DNA from: Auanema rhodensis
Taxonomy: Eukaryota; Nematoda; Chromadorea; Rhabditida; Rhabditidae
DNA length: 64,000 nucleotides
NCBI GenBank assembly: GCA_964057225.1
Contig: OZ059897.1
Coordinates: 21,452,001-21,516,000, forward strand
Direction: 5' to 3'
Positions 12,101-24,600 of the stretch are shown here, piece after piece. The translations under genes and the position numbers were made by a program. Under the pieces are notes generated by a model. That model did not search any database and had not been told where the DNA came from. It saw only the letters and a program-made list of their open reading frames with translations. The first letter of the stretch is position 1. Every line of letters begins with the position of its first letter.

Positions 12101-12496
12101 TAGTCTAAAAACAAATTTTTATTGATATTGGTTCATGGTAACCATGACTTTGAAATTTACGTGAACTTTAATTTATGCTAATTAAATGTACACGTGATGT
12201 GCACTTGGTATGTAACTCGCTTCACGTGAGAGATAAAGAGATGCGGTTTTCAAAATTAGATTCCCCATGTCCATATTAGTCTAAAAACAAATTTTTATTG
12301 ATATTGGTGCATGGTAACCATGACTTTGAAATTTACGTGAACTTTAATTTATGCTAATTAAATGTACACGTGATGTGCACTTGGTATGTAACTCGCTTCA
12401 CGTGAAAGATGAAGAGATGCGGTTTTCAAAATTAGATTCCCCATGTCCATATTAGTCTAAAAATAAATTTTTATTGATATTGGTTCATGGTAACCA
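6161..12496 (+). repeat. seven-monomer higher-order repeat (1,232 bp) with shortened units
   Basis: The basic order is: CACGAGAAAG; plain with ATCGAT; ACATGTGATG; CGTGAGAG; GATGAAG; plain with GGTTCAT; plain with ATTAGTGC. It is complete at 6,161-7,392. The next unit at 7,393 lacks the GATGAAG and following monomers. At 9,505-10,560 a unit lacks the last member, and the one at 10,561 starts without the CACGAGA member. A further unit begins at 11,617. A non-unit stretch (8,449-9,504) interrupts it. The repeat with missing members is the expected product of unequal exchange. Confidence 0.87.
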
Positions 12497-15488
12497 TGAC
12501 TTTGAAATTTACGTGAACTTTAATTTATGCTAATTAAATGTACACGTGATGTGCACCTGGTATGTAACTCGCTCCACGTGAAAGATAAAGAGATGCGGTT
12601 TTCAAAATTAGATTCCCCATGTCCATATTAGTCTAAAAACAAATTTTTATTGATATTGGTTCATGGTAACCATGACTTTGAAATTTACGTGAACTTTAAT
12701 TTATGCTAATTAAATGTACACGTGATGTGCACTTGGTATGTAACTCGCTTCACGTGAAAGATAAAGAGATTCGGTTTTCAAAATTAGATTCCCCATGTCC
12801 ATATTAGTCTAAAAACAAATTTTTATTGATATTGGTGCATGGTAACCATGACTTTGAAATTTACGTGAACTTTAATTTATGCTAATTAAATGTACACGTG
12901 ATGTGCACTTGGTATGTAACTCGCTTCACGTGAAAGATAAAGAGATGCGGTTTTCAAAATTAGATTCCCCATGTCCATATTAGTCTAAAAACAAATTTTT
13001 ATTGATATTGGTGCATGGTAACCATGACTTTGAAATTTACGTGAACTTTAATTTATGCTAATTAAATGTACACGTGATGTGCACTTGGTATGTAACTCGC
13101 TTCACGTGAAAGATAAAGAGATGCGGTTTTCAAAATTAGATTCCCCATGTCCATATTAGTCTAAAAACAAATTTTTATTGATATTGGTGCATGGTAACCA
13201 TGACTTTGAAATTTACGTGAACTTTAATTTATGCTAATTAAATGTACACGTGATGTGCACTTGGTATGTAACTCGCTCCACGTGAAAGATAAAGAGATGC
13301 GGTTTTCAAAATTAGATTCCCCATGTCCATATTAGTCTAAAAACAAATTTTTATTGATATTGGTTCATGGTAACCATGACTTTGAAATTTACGTGAACTT
13401 TAATTTATGCTAATTAAATGTACACGTGATGTGCACTTGGTATGTAACTCGCTTCACGTGAGAGATAAAGAGATGCGGTTTTCAAAATTAGATTCCCCAT
13501 GTCCATATTAGTCTAAAAACAAATTATTATTGATATTGGTGCATGGTAACCATGACTTTGAAATTTACGTGAACTTTAATTTATGCTAATTAAATGTACA
13601 CGTGATGTGCACTTGGTATGTAACTCGCTTCACGTGAAAGATGAAGAGATGCGGTTTTCAAAATTAGATTCCCCATGTCCATATTAGTCTAAAAATAAAT
13701 TTTTATTGATATTGGTTCATGGTAACCATGACTTTGAAATTTACGTGAACTTTAATTTATGCTAATTAAATGTACACGTGATGTGCACCTGGTATGTAAC
13801 TCGCTCCACGTGAAAGATAAAGAGATGCGGTTTTTAAAATTAGATTCCCCATGTCCATATTAGTCTAAAAACAAATTTTTATTGATATTGGTTCATGGTA
13901 ACCATGACTTTGAAATTTACGTGAACTTTAATTTATGCTAATTAAATGTACACGTGATGTGCACTTGGTATGTAACTCGCTTCACGTGAAAGATAAAGAG
14001 ATTCGGTTTTCAAAATTAGATTCCCCATGTCCATATTAGTCTAAAAACAAATTTTTATTGATATTGGTGCATGGTAACCATGACTTTGAAATTTACGTGA
14101 ACTTTAATTTATGCTAATTAAATGTACACGTGATGTGCACTTGGTATGTAACTCGCTTCACGTGAAAGATAAAGAGATGCGGTTTTCAAAATTAGATTCC
14201 CCATGTCCATATTAGTCTAAAAACAAATTTTTATTGATATTGGTGCATGGTAACCATGACTTTGAAATTTACGTGAACTTTAATTTATGCTAATTAAATG
14301 TACACGTGATGTGCACTTGGTATGTAACTCGCTCCACGTGAAAGATAAAGAGATGCGGTTTTCAAAATTAGATTCCCCATGTCCATATTAGTCTAAAAAC
14401 AAATTTTTATTGATATTGGTTCATGGTAACCATGACTTTGAAATTTACGTGAACTTTAATTTATGCTAATTAAATGTACACGTGATGTGCACTTGGTATG
14501 TAACTCGCTTCACGTGAGAGATAAAGAGATGCGGTTTTCAAAATTAGATTCCCCATGTCCATATTAGTCTAAAAACAAATTATTATTGATATTGGTGCAT
14601 GGTAACCATGACTTTGAAATTTACGTGAACTTTAATTTATGCTAATTAAATGTACACGTGATGTGCACTTGGTATGTAACTCGCTTCACGTGAAAGATGA
14701 AGAGATGCGGTTTTCAAAATTAGATTCCCCATGTCCATATTAGTCTAAAAATAAATTTTTATTGATATTGGTTCATGGTAACCATGACTTTGAAATTTAC
14801 GTGAACTTTAATTTATGCTAATTAAATGTACACGTGATGTGCACCTGGTATGTAACTCGCTCCACGTGAAAGATAAAGAGATGCGGTTTTCAAAATTAGA
14901 TTCCCCATGTCCATATTAGTCTAAAAACAAATTTTTATTGATATTGGTTCATGGTAACCATGACTTTGAAATTTACGTGAACTTTAATTTATGCTAATTA
15001 AATGTACACGTGATGTGCACTTGGTATGTAACTCGCTTCACGTGAAAGATAAAGAGATTCGGTTTTCAAAATTAGATTCCCCATGTCCATATTAGTCTAA
15101 AAACAAATTTTTATTGATATTGGTGCATGGTAACCATGACTTTGAAATTTACGTGAACTTTAATTTATGCTAATTAAATGTACACGTGATGTGCACTTGG
15201 TATGTAACTCGCTTCACGTGAAAGATAAAGAGATGCGGTTTTCAAAATTAGATTCCCCATGTCCATATTAGTCTAAAAACAAATTTTTATTGATATTGGT
15301 GCATGGTAACCATGACTTTGAAATTTACGTGAACTTTAATTTATGCTAATTAAATGTACACGTGATGTGCACTTGGTATGTAACTCGCTTCACGTGAAAG
15401 ATAAAGAGATGCGGTTTTCAAAATTAGATTCCCCATGTCCATATTAGTCTAAAAACAAATTTTTATTGATATTGGTGCATGGTAACCA
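12321..15488 (+). repeat. six/seven-monomer higher-order repeat with CACCTGG member
   Basis: The order GATGAAG with AAAAATAAA, CACCTGG with CTCCACG, GATTCGG, plain, (plain), CTCCACG, CGTGAGAG with AAATTATTA appears three times. It starts at 12,321, 13,553 and 14,609, giving spacings of 1,232 and 1,056 bp (seven then six monomers). The middle copy has a TTTTTAAAA change near 13,835 that its neighbours lack, and the last copy diverges after its fourth monomer. Confidence 0.85.
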
Positions 15489-15664
15489 TGACTTTGAAAT
15501 TTACGTGAACTTTAATTTATGCTAATTAGATGTACACGTGATGTGCACTTGGTATGTAACTCGCTTCACGTGAAAGATAAAGAGATGCGGTTTTCAAAAT
15601 TAGATTCCCCATGTCCATATTAGTCTAAAAACAAATTTTTATTGATATTGGTGCATGGTAACCA

Positions 15665-15839
15665 TGACTTTGAAATTTACGTGAACTTTAATTTATGCTA
15701 ATTAAATGTACACGTGATGTGCACTTGGTATGTAACTCGCTTCACGTGAAAGATAAAGAGATGCGGTTTTCAAAATTAGATTCCCCATGTCCATATTAGT
15801 CTAAAAACAAATTTTTTTGATATTGGTGCATGGTAACCA
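15665..15839 (+). repeat. 175-bp monomer with a 1-bp deletion in the T/A tract
   Basis: At about 15,816-15,817 the usual ATTTTTATTG reads ATTTTTTTG, so one A is missing. The next base change, T to A at 15,840 (ACCAAGAC), breaks the dyad at the very next monomer junction. This is the first of only three length changes in the window and falls at the border between the six/seven-monomer zone and the more divergent zone to its right. Confidence 0.9.
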
Positions 15840-17775
15840 AGACTTTGAAATTTACGTGAACTTTAATTTATGCTAATTAAATGTACACGTGATGTGCACT
15901 TGGTATGTAACTCGCTCCACGTGAACGATAAAGAGATGCGGTTTTCAAAATTAGATTCCCCATGTCCATATTAGTCTAAAAACAAATTTTTATTGATATT
16001 GGTTCATGGTAACCATGACTTTGAAATTTACGTGAACTTTATTTTATGCTAATTAAATGTACACATGATGTGCACTTGGTATGTAACTCGCTTCACGTGA
16101 AAGATAAAGAGATGCGGTTTTCAAAATTAGATTCCCCATGTCCATATTAGTCTAAAAACAAATTTTTATTGATATTGGTGCATGGTAACCATGACTTTGA
16201 AATTTACGTGAACTTTAATTTATGCTAATTAAATGTACACGTGATGTGCACTTGGTATGTAACTCGCTTCACGTAGAAGATGAAGAGATGCGGTTTACAA
16301 AATTAGATTCCTCATGTCCATATTAGTCTAAAAACAAATTTTTATTGATATTGGTGCATGGTAACCATGACTTTGAAATTTACGTGAACTTTAATTTATG
16401 CTAATTAAATGTACACGTGATGTGCACTTGGTATGTAACTCGCTCCACGTGAAAGATAAAGAGATGCGGTTTTAAAAATTAGATTCCCCATGTCCATATT
16501 AGTCTAAAAACAAGTTTTTATTGATATTGGTGCATGGTAACCATGACTTTGAAATTTACGTGAACTTTAATTTATGCTAATTAAATGTACACGTGATGTG
16601 CACTTGGTATGTAACTCGCTTCACGTAAAAGATAAAGAGATGCGGTTTTCAAAATTAGATTCCCCATGTCCATATTAGTCTAAAAACAAATTTTTATTGG
16701 TATTGGTGCATGGTAACCATGACTTTGAAATTTACGTGAACTTTAATTTATGCTAATTAAATGTACACGTGATGTGCACTTGGTATGTAACTCGCTCCAC
16801 GTGAAAGATAAAGAGATGCGGTTTTCAAAATTAGATTCCCCATGTCCATATTAGTCTAAAAACAAATTTTTATTGATATTGGTTCATGGTAACCATGACT
16901 TTGAAATTTACGTGAACTTTATTTTATGCTAATTAAATGTACACGTGATGTGCACTTGGTATGTAACTCGCTTCACGTGAAAGATAAAGAGATGCGGTTT
17001 TCAAAATTAGATTCCCCATGTCCATATTAGTCTAAAAACAAATTTTTATTGATATTGGTGCATGGTAACCATGACTTTGAAATTTACGTGAACTTTAACT
17101 TATGCTAATTAAATGTACACGTGATGTGCACTTGGTATGTAACTCGCTTCACGTAGAAGATGAAGAGATGCGGTTTACAAAATTAGATTCCTCATGTCCA
17201 TATTAGTCTAAAAACAAATTTTTATTGATATTGGTGCATGGTAACCATGACTTTGAAATTTACGTGAACTTTAATTTATGCTAATTAAATGTACACGTGA
17301 TGTGCACTTGGTATGTAACTCGCTTCACGTGAAAGATCAAGAGATGCGGTTTTCAAAATTAGATTCCCCATGTCCATATTAGTCTAAAAACAAATTTTTA
17401 TTGATATTGGTTCATGGTAACCATGACTTTGAAATTTACGTGAACTTTAATTTATGCTAATTAAATGTACACGTGATGTGCACTTGGTATGTAACTCGCT
17501 TCACATGAAAGATCAAGAGATGCGGTTTTCAAAATTAGATTCCCCATGTCCATATTAGTCTAAAAACAAATTTTTATTGATATTGGTTCATGGTAACCAT
17601 GACTTTGAAATTTACGTGAACTTTAATTTATGCTAATTAAATGTACACGTGATGTGCACTTGGTATGTAACTCGCTTCACATGAAAGATCAAGAGATGCG
17701 GTTTTCAAAATTAGATTCCCCATGTCCATATTAGTCTAAAAACAAATTTTTATTGATATTGGTGCATGGTAACCA
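15840..17775 (+). repeat. divergent zone with a five-monomer period
   Basis: This stretch has more private changes than its neighbours: GTGAACGATAAAG, ACACATGATG, CGTAGAAGATGAAG with GTTTACAAAA and CCTCATG, and TTTATTTTATGC. Members recur at a five-monomer spacing (15,840, 16,016, 16,192 match 16,720, 16,896, 17,072). From 17,248 three GATCAAG monomers follow, two of them with CACATGAAAG. Greater divergence suggests less recent homogenisation, or a boundary between domains. Confidence 0.75.
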
Positions 17776-19887
17776 TGACTTTGAAATTTACGTGAACTTT
17801 AATTTATGCTAATTAAATGTACACGTGATGTGCACTTGGTATGTAACTCGCTCCACGTGAAAGATAAAGAGATGCGGTTTTAAAAATTAGATTCCCCATG
17901 TCCATATTAGTCTAAAAACAAGTTTTTATTGATATTGGTGCATGGTAACCATGACTTTGAAATTTACGTGAACTTTAATTTATGCTAATTAAATGTACAC
18001 GTGATGTGCACTTGGTATGTAACTCGCTTCACGTAAAAGATAAAGAGATGCGGTTTTCAAAATTAGATTCCCCATGTCCATATTAGTCTAAAAACAAATT
18101 TTTATTGATATAGGTGCATGGTAACCATGACTTTGAAATTTACGTGAACTTTAATTTATGCTAATTAAATGTACACGTTATGTGCACTTGGTATGGAACT
18201 CGCTTCACGTGAAAGATAAAGTGATGCGGTTTTCAAAATTAGATTCCCCATGTCCATATTAGTCTAAAAACAAATTTTTATTGATATTGGTTCATGGTAA
18301 CCATGAATTTGAAATTTACGTGAACTTTAATTTATGCTAATTAAATGTACACGTGATGTGCACTTGGTATGTAACTCGCTTCACATGAAAGATCAAGAGA
18401 TGCGGTTTTCAAAATTAGATTCCCCATGTCCATATTAGTCTAAAAACAAATTTTTATCGATATTGGTGCATGGTAACCATGACTTTGAAATTTACGTGAA
18501 CTTTAATTTATGCTAATTAAATGTACACGTGATGTGCACTTGGTATGTAACTCGCTCCACGTGAAAGATAAAGAGATGCGGTTTTAAAAATTAGATTCCC
18601 CATGTCCATATTAGTCTAAAAACAAGTTTTTATTGATATTGGTGCATGGTAACCATGACTTTGAAATTTACGTGAACTTTAATTTATGCTAATTAAATGT
18701 ACACGTGATGTGCACTTGGTATGTAACTCGCTTCACGTAAACGATAAAGAGATGCGGTTTTCAAAATTAGATTCCCCATGTCCATATTAGTCTAAAAACA
18801 AATTTTTATTGATATAGGTGCATGGTAACCATGACTTTGAAATTTACGTGAACTTTAATTTATGCTAATTAAATGTACACGTTATGTGCACTTGGTATGG
18901 AACTCGCTTCACGTGAAAGATAAAGTGATGCGGTTTTCAAAATTAGATTCCCCATGTCCATATTAGTCTAAAAACAAATTTTTATTGATATTGGTTCATG
19001 GTAACCATGAATTTGAAATTTACGTGAACTTTAATTTATGCTAATTAAATGTACACGTGATGTGCACTTGGTATGTAACTCGCTTCACATGAAAGATCAA
19101 GAGATGCGGTTTTCAAAATTAGATTCCCCATGTCCATATTAGTCTAAAAACAAATTTTTATCGATATTGGTGCATGGTAACCATGACTTTGAAATTTACG
19201 TGAACTTTAATTTATGCTAATTAAATGTACACGTGATGTGCACTTGGTATGTAACTCGCTCCACGTGAAAGATAAAGAGATGCGGTTTTAAAAATTAGAT
19301 TCCCCATGTCCATATTAGTCTAAAAACAAGTTTTTATTGATATTGGTGCATGGTAACCATGACTTTGAAATTTACGTGAACTTTAATTTATGCTAATTAA
19401 ATGTACACGTGATGTGCACTTGGTATGTAACTCGCTTCACGTAAACGATAAAGAGATGCGGTTTTCAAAATTAGATTCCCCATGTCCATATTAGTCTAAA
19501 AACAAATTTTTATTGATGTAGGTGCATGGTAACCATGACTTTGAAATTTACGTGAACTTTAATTTATGCTAATTAAATGTACACGTTATGTGCACTTGGT
19601 ATGGAACTCGCTTCACGTGAAAGATAAAGTGATGCGGTTTTCAAAATTAGATTCCCCATGTCCATATTAGTCTAAAAACAAATTTTTATTGATATTGGTT
19701 CATGGTAACCATGAATTTGAAATTTACGTGAACTTTAATTTATGCTAATTAAATGTACACGTGATGTGCACTTGGTATGTAACTCGCTCCACGTGAAAGA
19801 TAAAGAGATGCGGTTTTCAAAATTAGATTCCCCATGTCCATATTAGTCTAAAAACAAATTTTTATTGATATTGGTGTATGGTAACCA
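17776..19887 (+). repeat. four-monomer higher-order repeat, three copies (704 bp each)
   Basis: The unit order is: CTCCACG with GTTTTAAAAATT and ACAAGTTTTT; CGTAAAAG or CGTAAACG with GATATAGG or GATGTAGG; ACACGTTATG with ATGGAAC and AAAGTGATG; ATGAATTTG with CACATGAAAG, GATCAAG and ATCGAT. Copies start at 17,776, 18,480 and 19,184; in the third, the fourth member keeps ATGAATTTG but carries CTCCACG instead. Small differences show a step-wise history: CGTAAACG is shared by copies 2 and 3 only, and GATGTAGG is in copy 3 only. Confidence 0.88.
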
Positions 19888-20591
19888 TGACTTTGAAATT
19901 TACGTGAACTTTAATTTATGCTAATTAAATGTACACGTGATGTGCACTTGGTATGTAACTCGCTTCACGTAGAAGATGAAGAGATGGGGTTTACAAAATT
20001 AGATTCCTCATGTCCATATTAGTCTAAAAACAAATTTTTATTGATATTGGTGCATGGTAACCATGACTTTGAAATTTACGTGAACTTTAATTTATGCTAA
20101 TTAAATGTACACGTGATGTGCACTTGGTATGTAACTCGCTTCACGTGAAAGATCAAGAGATGCGGTTTTCAAAATTAGATTCCCTATGTCCATATTAGTC
20201 TAAAAACAAATTTTTATTGATATTGGTTCATGGTAACCATGACTTTGAAATTTACGTGAACTTTAATTTATGCTAATTAAATGTACACGTGATGTGCACT
20301 TGGTATGTAACTCGCTTCACATGAAAGATCAAGAGATGCGGTTTTCAAAATTAGATTCCCCATGTCCATATTAGTCTAAAAACAAATTTTTATTGATATT
20401 GGTTCATGGTAACCATGACTTTGAAATTTACGTGAACTTTAATTTATGCTAATTAAATGTACACGTGATGTGCTCTTGGTATGTAACTCGCTTCACATGA
20501 AAGATCAAGAGATGCGGTTTTCAAAATTAGATTCCCCATGTCCATATTAGTCTAAAAACAAATTTTTATTGATATTGGTGCATGGTAACCA

Positions 20592-21647
20592 TGACTTTGA
20601 AATTTACGTGAACTTTAATTTATGCTAATTAAATGTACACGTGATGTGCACTTGGTATGTAACTCGCTTCACGTAAAAGATAAAGAGATGCGGTTTTCAA
20701 AATTAGATTCCCCATGTCCATATTAGTCTAAAAACAAATTTTTATTGATATAGGTGCATGGTAACCATGACTTTGAAATTTACGTGAACTTTAATTTATG
20801 CTAATTAAATGTACACGTTATGTGCACTTGGTATGGAACTCGCTTCACGTGAAAGATAAAGTGATGCGGTTTTCAAAATTAGATTCCCCATGTCCATATT
20901 AGTCTAAAAACAAATTTTTATTGATATTGGTTCATGGTAACCATGAATTTGAAATTTACGTGAACTTTAATTTATGCTAATTAAATGTACACGTGATGTG
21001 CACTTGGTATGTAACTCGCTTCACATGAAAGATCAAGAGATGCGGTTTTCAAAATTAGATTCCCCATGTCCATATTAGTCTAAAAACAAATTTTTATCGA
21101 TATTGGTGCATGGTAACCATGACTTTGAAATTTACGTGAACTTTAATTTATGCTAATTAAATGTACACGTGATGTGCACTTGGTATGTAACTCGCTCCAC
21201 GTGAAAGATAAAGAGATGCGGTTTTAAAAATTAGATTCCCCATGTCCATATTAGTCTAAAAACAAGTTTTTATTGATATTGGTGCATGGTAACCATGACT
21301 TTGAAATTTACGTGAACTTTAATTTATGCTAATTAAATGTACACGTGATGTGCACTTGGTATGTAACTCGCTTCACGTAAAAGATAAAGAGATGCGGTTT
21401 TCAAAATTAGATTCCCCATGTCCATATTAGTCTAAAAACAAATTTTTATTGATATAGGTGCATGGTAACCATGACTTTGAAATTTACGTGAACTTTAATT
21501 TATGCTAATTAAATGTACACGTTATGTGCACTTGGTATGGAACTCGCTTCACGTGAAAGATAAAGTGATGCGGTTTTCAAAATTAGATTCCCCATGTCCA
21601 TATTAGTCTAAAAACAAATTTTTATTGATATTGGTTCATGGTAACCA
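20592..21647 (+). repeat. further copies of the four-monomer unit, shifted by seven monomers
   Basis: The CGTAAAAG/GATATAGG, ACACGTTATG and ATGAATTTG/GATCAAG members return at 20,592, 20,768 and 20,944. The CTCCACG/ACAAGTTTTT, CGTAAAAG and ACACGTTATG members follow at 21,120, 21,296 and 21,472. They carry CGTAAAAG, like copy 1 of the main block, not CGTAAACG. The spacing of the ACACGTTATG members is 704, 704, 1,232 and 704 bp across 18.1-21.6 kb. Confidence 0.83.
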
Positions 21648-24600
21648 TGAATTTGAAATTTACGTGAACTTTAATTTATGCTAATTAAATGTACACGTGA
21701 TGTGCACTTGGTATGTAACTCGCTTCACGTGAAAGATAAAGAGATTCGGTTTTCAAAATTAGATTCCCCATGTCCATATTAGTCTAAAAACAAATTTTTA
21801 TTGATATTGGTGCATGGTAACCATGACTTTGAAATTTACGTGAACTTTAATTTATGCTAATTAAATGTACACGTGATGTGCACTTGGTATGTAACTCGCT
21901 TCACGTGAAAGATAAAGAGATGCGGTTTTCAAAATTAGATTCCCCATGTCCATATTAGTCTAAAAACAAATTTTTATTGATATTGGTGCATGGTAACCAT
22001 GACTTTGAAATTTACGTGAACTTTAATTTATGCTAATTAAATGTACACGTGATGTGCACTTGGTATGTAACTCGCTCCACGTGAAAGATAAAGAGATGCG
22101 GTTTTAAAAATTAGATTCCCCATGTCCATATTAGTCTAAAAACAAATTTTTATTGATATTGGTGCATGGTAACCATGACTTTGAAATTTACGTGAACTTT
22201 AATTTATGCTAATTAAATGTACACGTGATGTGCACTTGGTATGGAACTCGCTTCACGTGAAAGATAAAGTGATGCGGTTTTCAAAATTAGATTCCCCATG
22301 TCCATATTAGTCTAAAAACAAATTTTTATTGATATTGGTTCATGGTAACCATGAATTTGAAATTTACGTGAACTTTAATTTATGCTAATTAAATGTACAC
22401 GTGATGTGCACTTGGTATGTAACTCGCTTCACGTGAAAGATAAAGAGATTCGGTTTTCAAAATTAGATTCCCCATGTCCATATTAGTCTAAAAACAAATT
22501 TTTATTGATATTGGTGCATGGTAACCATGACTTTGAAATTTACGTGAACTTTAATTTATGCTAATTAAATGTACACGTGATGTGCACTTGGTATGTAACT
22601 CGCTTCACGTGAAAGATAAAGAGATGCGGTTTTCAAAATTAGATTCCCCATGTCCATATTAGTCTAAAAACAAATTTTTATTGATATTGGTGCATGGTAA
22701 CCATGACTTTGAAATTTACGTGAACTTTAATTTATGCTAATTAAATGTACACGTGATGTGCACTTGGTATGTAACTCGCTTCACGTGAAAGATGAAGAGA
22801 TGCGGTTTTCAAAATTAGATTCCCCATGTCCATATTAGTCTAAAAACAAATTTTTATTGATATTGGTTCATGGTAACCATGACTTTGAAATTTACGTGAA
22901 CTTTAATTTATGCTAATTAAATGTACACGTGATGTGCACTTGGTATGTAACTCGCTTCACGTGAAAGATAAAGAGATTCGGTTTTCAAAATTAGATTCCC
23001 CATGTCCATATTAGTCTAAAAACAAATTTTTATTGATATTGGTGTATGGTAACCATGACTTTGAAATTTACGTGAACTTTAATTTATGCTAATTAAATGT
23101 ACACTTGATGTGCACTTGGTATGTAACTCGCTTCACGTGAAAGATAAAGAGATTCGGTTTTCAAAATTAGATTCCCCATGTCCATATTAGTCTAAAAACA
23201 AATTTTTATGGATATTGGTGCATGGTAACCATGACTTTGAAATTTACGTGAACTTTAATTTATGCTAATTAAATGTACACGTTATGTGCACTTGGTATGG
23301 AACTCGCTTCACGTGAAAGATAAAGTGATGCGGTTTTCAAAATTAGATTCCCCATGTCCATATTAGTCTAAAAACAAATTTTTATTGATATTGGTGTATG
23401 GTAACCATGACTTTGAAATTTACGTGAACTTTAATTTATGCTAATTAAATGTACACTTGATGTGCACTTGGTATGTAACTCGCTTCACGTGAAAGATAAA
23501 GAGATTCGGTTTTCAAAATTAGATTCCCCATGTCCATATTAGTCTAAAAACAAATTTTTATTGATATTGGTGCATGGTAACCATGACTTTGAAATTTACG
23601 TGAACTTTAATTTATGCTAATTAAATGTACACGTTATGTGCACTTGGTATGGAACTCGCTTCACGTGAAAGATAAAGTGATGCGGTTTTCAAAATTAGAT
23701 TCCCCATGTCCATATTAGTCTAAAAACAAATTTTTATTGATATTGGTTCATGGTAACCATGAATTTGAAATTTACGTGAACTTTAATTTATGCTAATTAA
23801 ATGTACACGTGATGTGCACTTGGTATGTAACTCGCTTCACGTGAAAGATAAAGAGATTCGGTTTTCAAAATTAGATTCCCCATGTCCATATTAGTCTAAA
23901 AACAAATTTTTATTGATATTGGTGCATGGTAACCATGACTTTGAAATTTACGTGAACTTTAATTTATGCTAATTAAATGTACACGTGATGTGCACTTGGT
24001 ATGTAACTCGCTTCACGTGAAAGATAAAGAGATGCGGTTTTCAAAATTAGATTCCCCATGTCCATATTAGTCTAAAAACAAATTTTTATTGATATTGGTG
24101 CATGGTAACCATGACTTTGAAATTTACGTGAACTTTAATTTATGCTAATTAAATGTACACGTTATGTGCACTTGGTATGGAACTCGCTTCACGTGAAAGA
24201 TAAAGTGATGCGGTTTTCAAAATTAGATTCCCCATGTCCATATTAGTCTAAAAACAAATTTTTATTGATATTGGTTCATGGTAACCATGAATTTGAAATT
24301 TACGTGAACTTTAATTTATGCTAATTAAATGTACACGTGATGTGCACTTGGTATGTAACTCGCTTCACGTGAAAGATAAAGAGATTCGGTTTTCAAAATT
24401 AGATTCCCCATGTCCATATTAGTCTAAAAACAAATTTTTATTGATATTGGTGCATGGTAACCATGACTTTGAAATTTACGTGAACTTTAATTTATGCTAA
24501 TTAAATGTACACGTGATGTGCACTTGGTATGTAACTCGCTTCACGTGAAAGATAAAGAGATGCGGTTTTCAAAATTAGATTCCCCATGTCCATATTAGTC

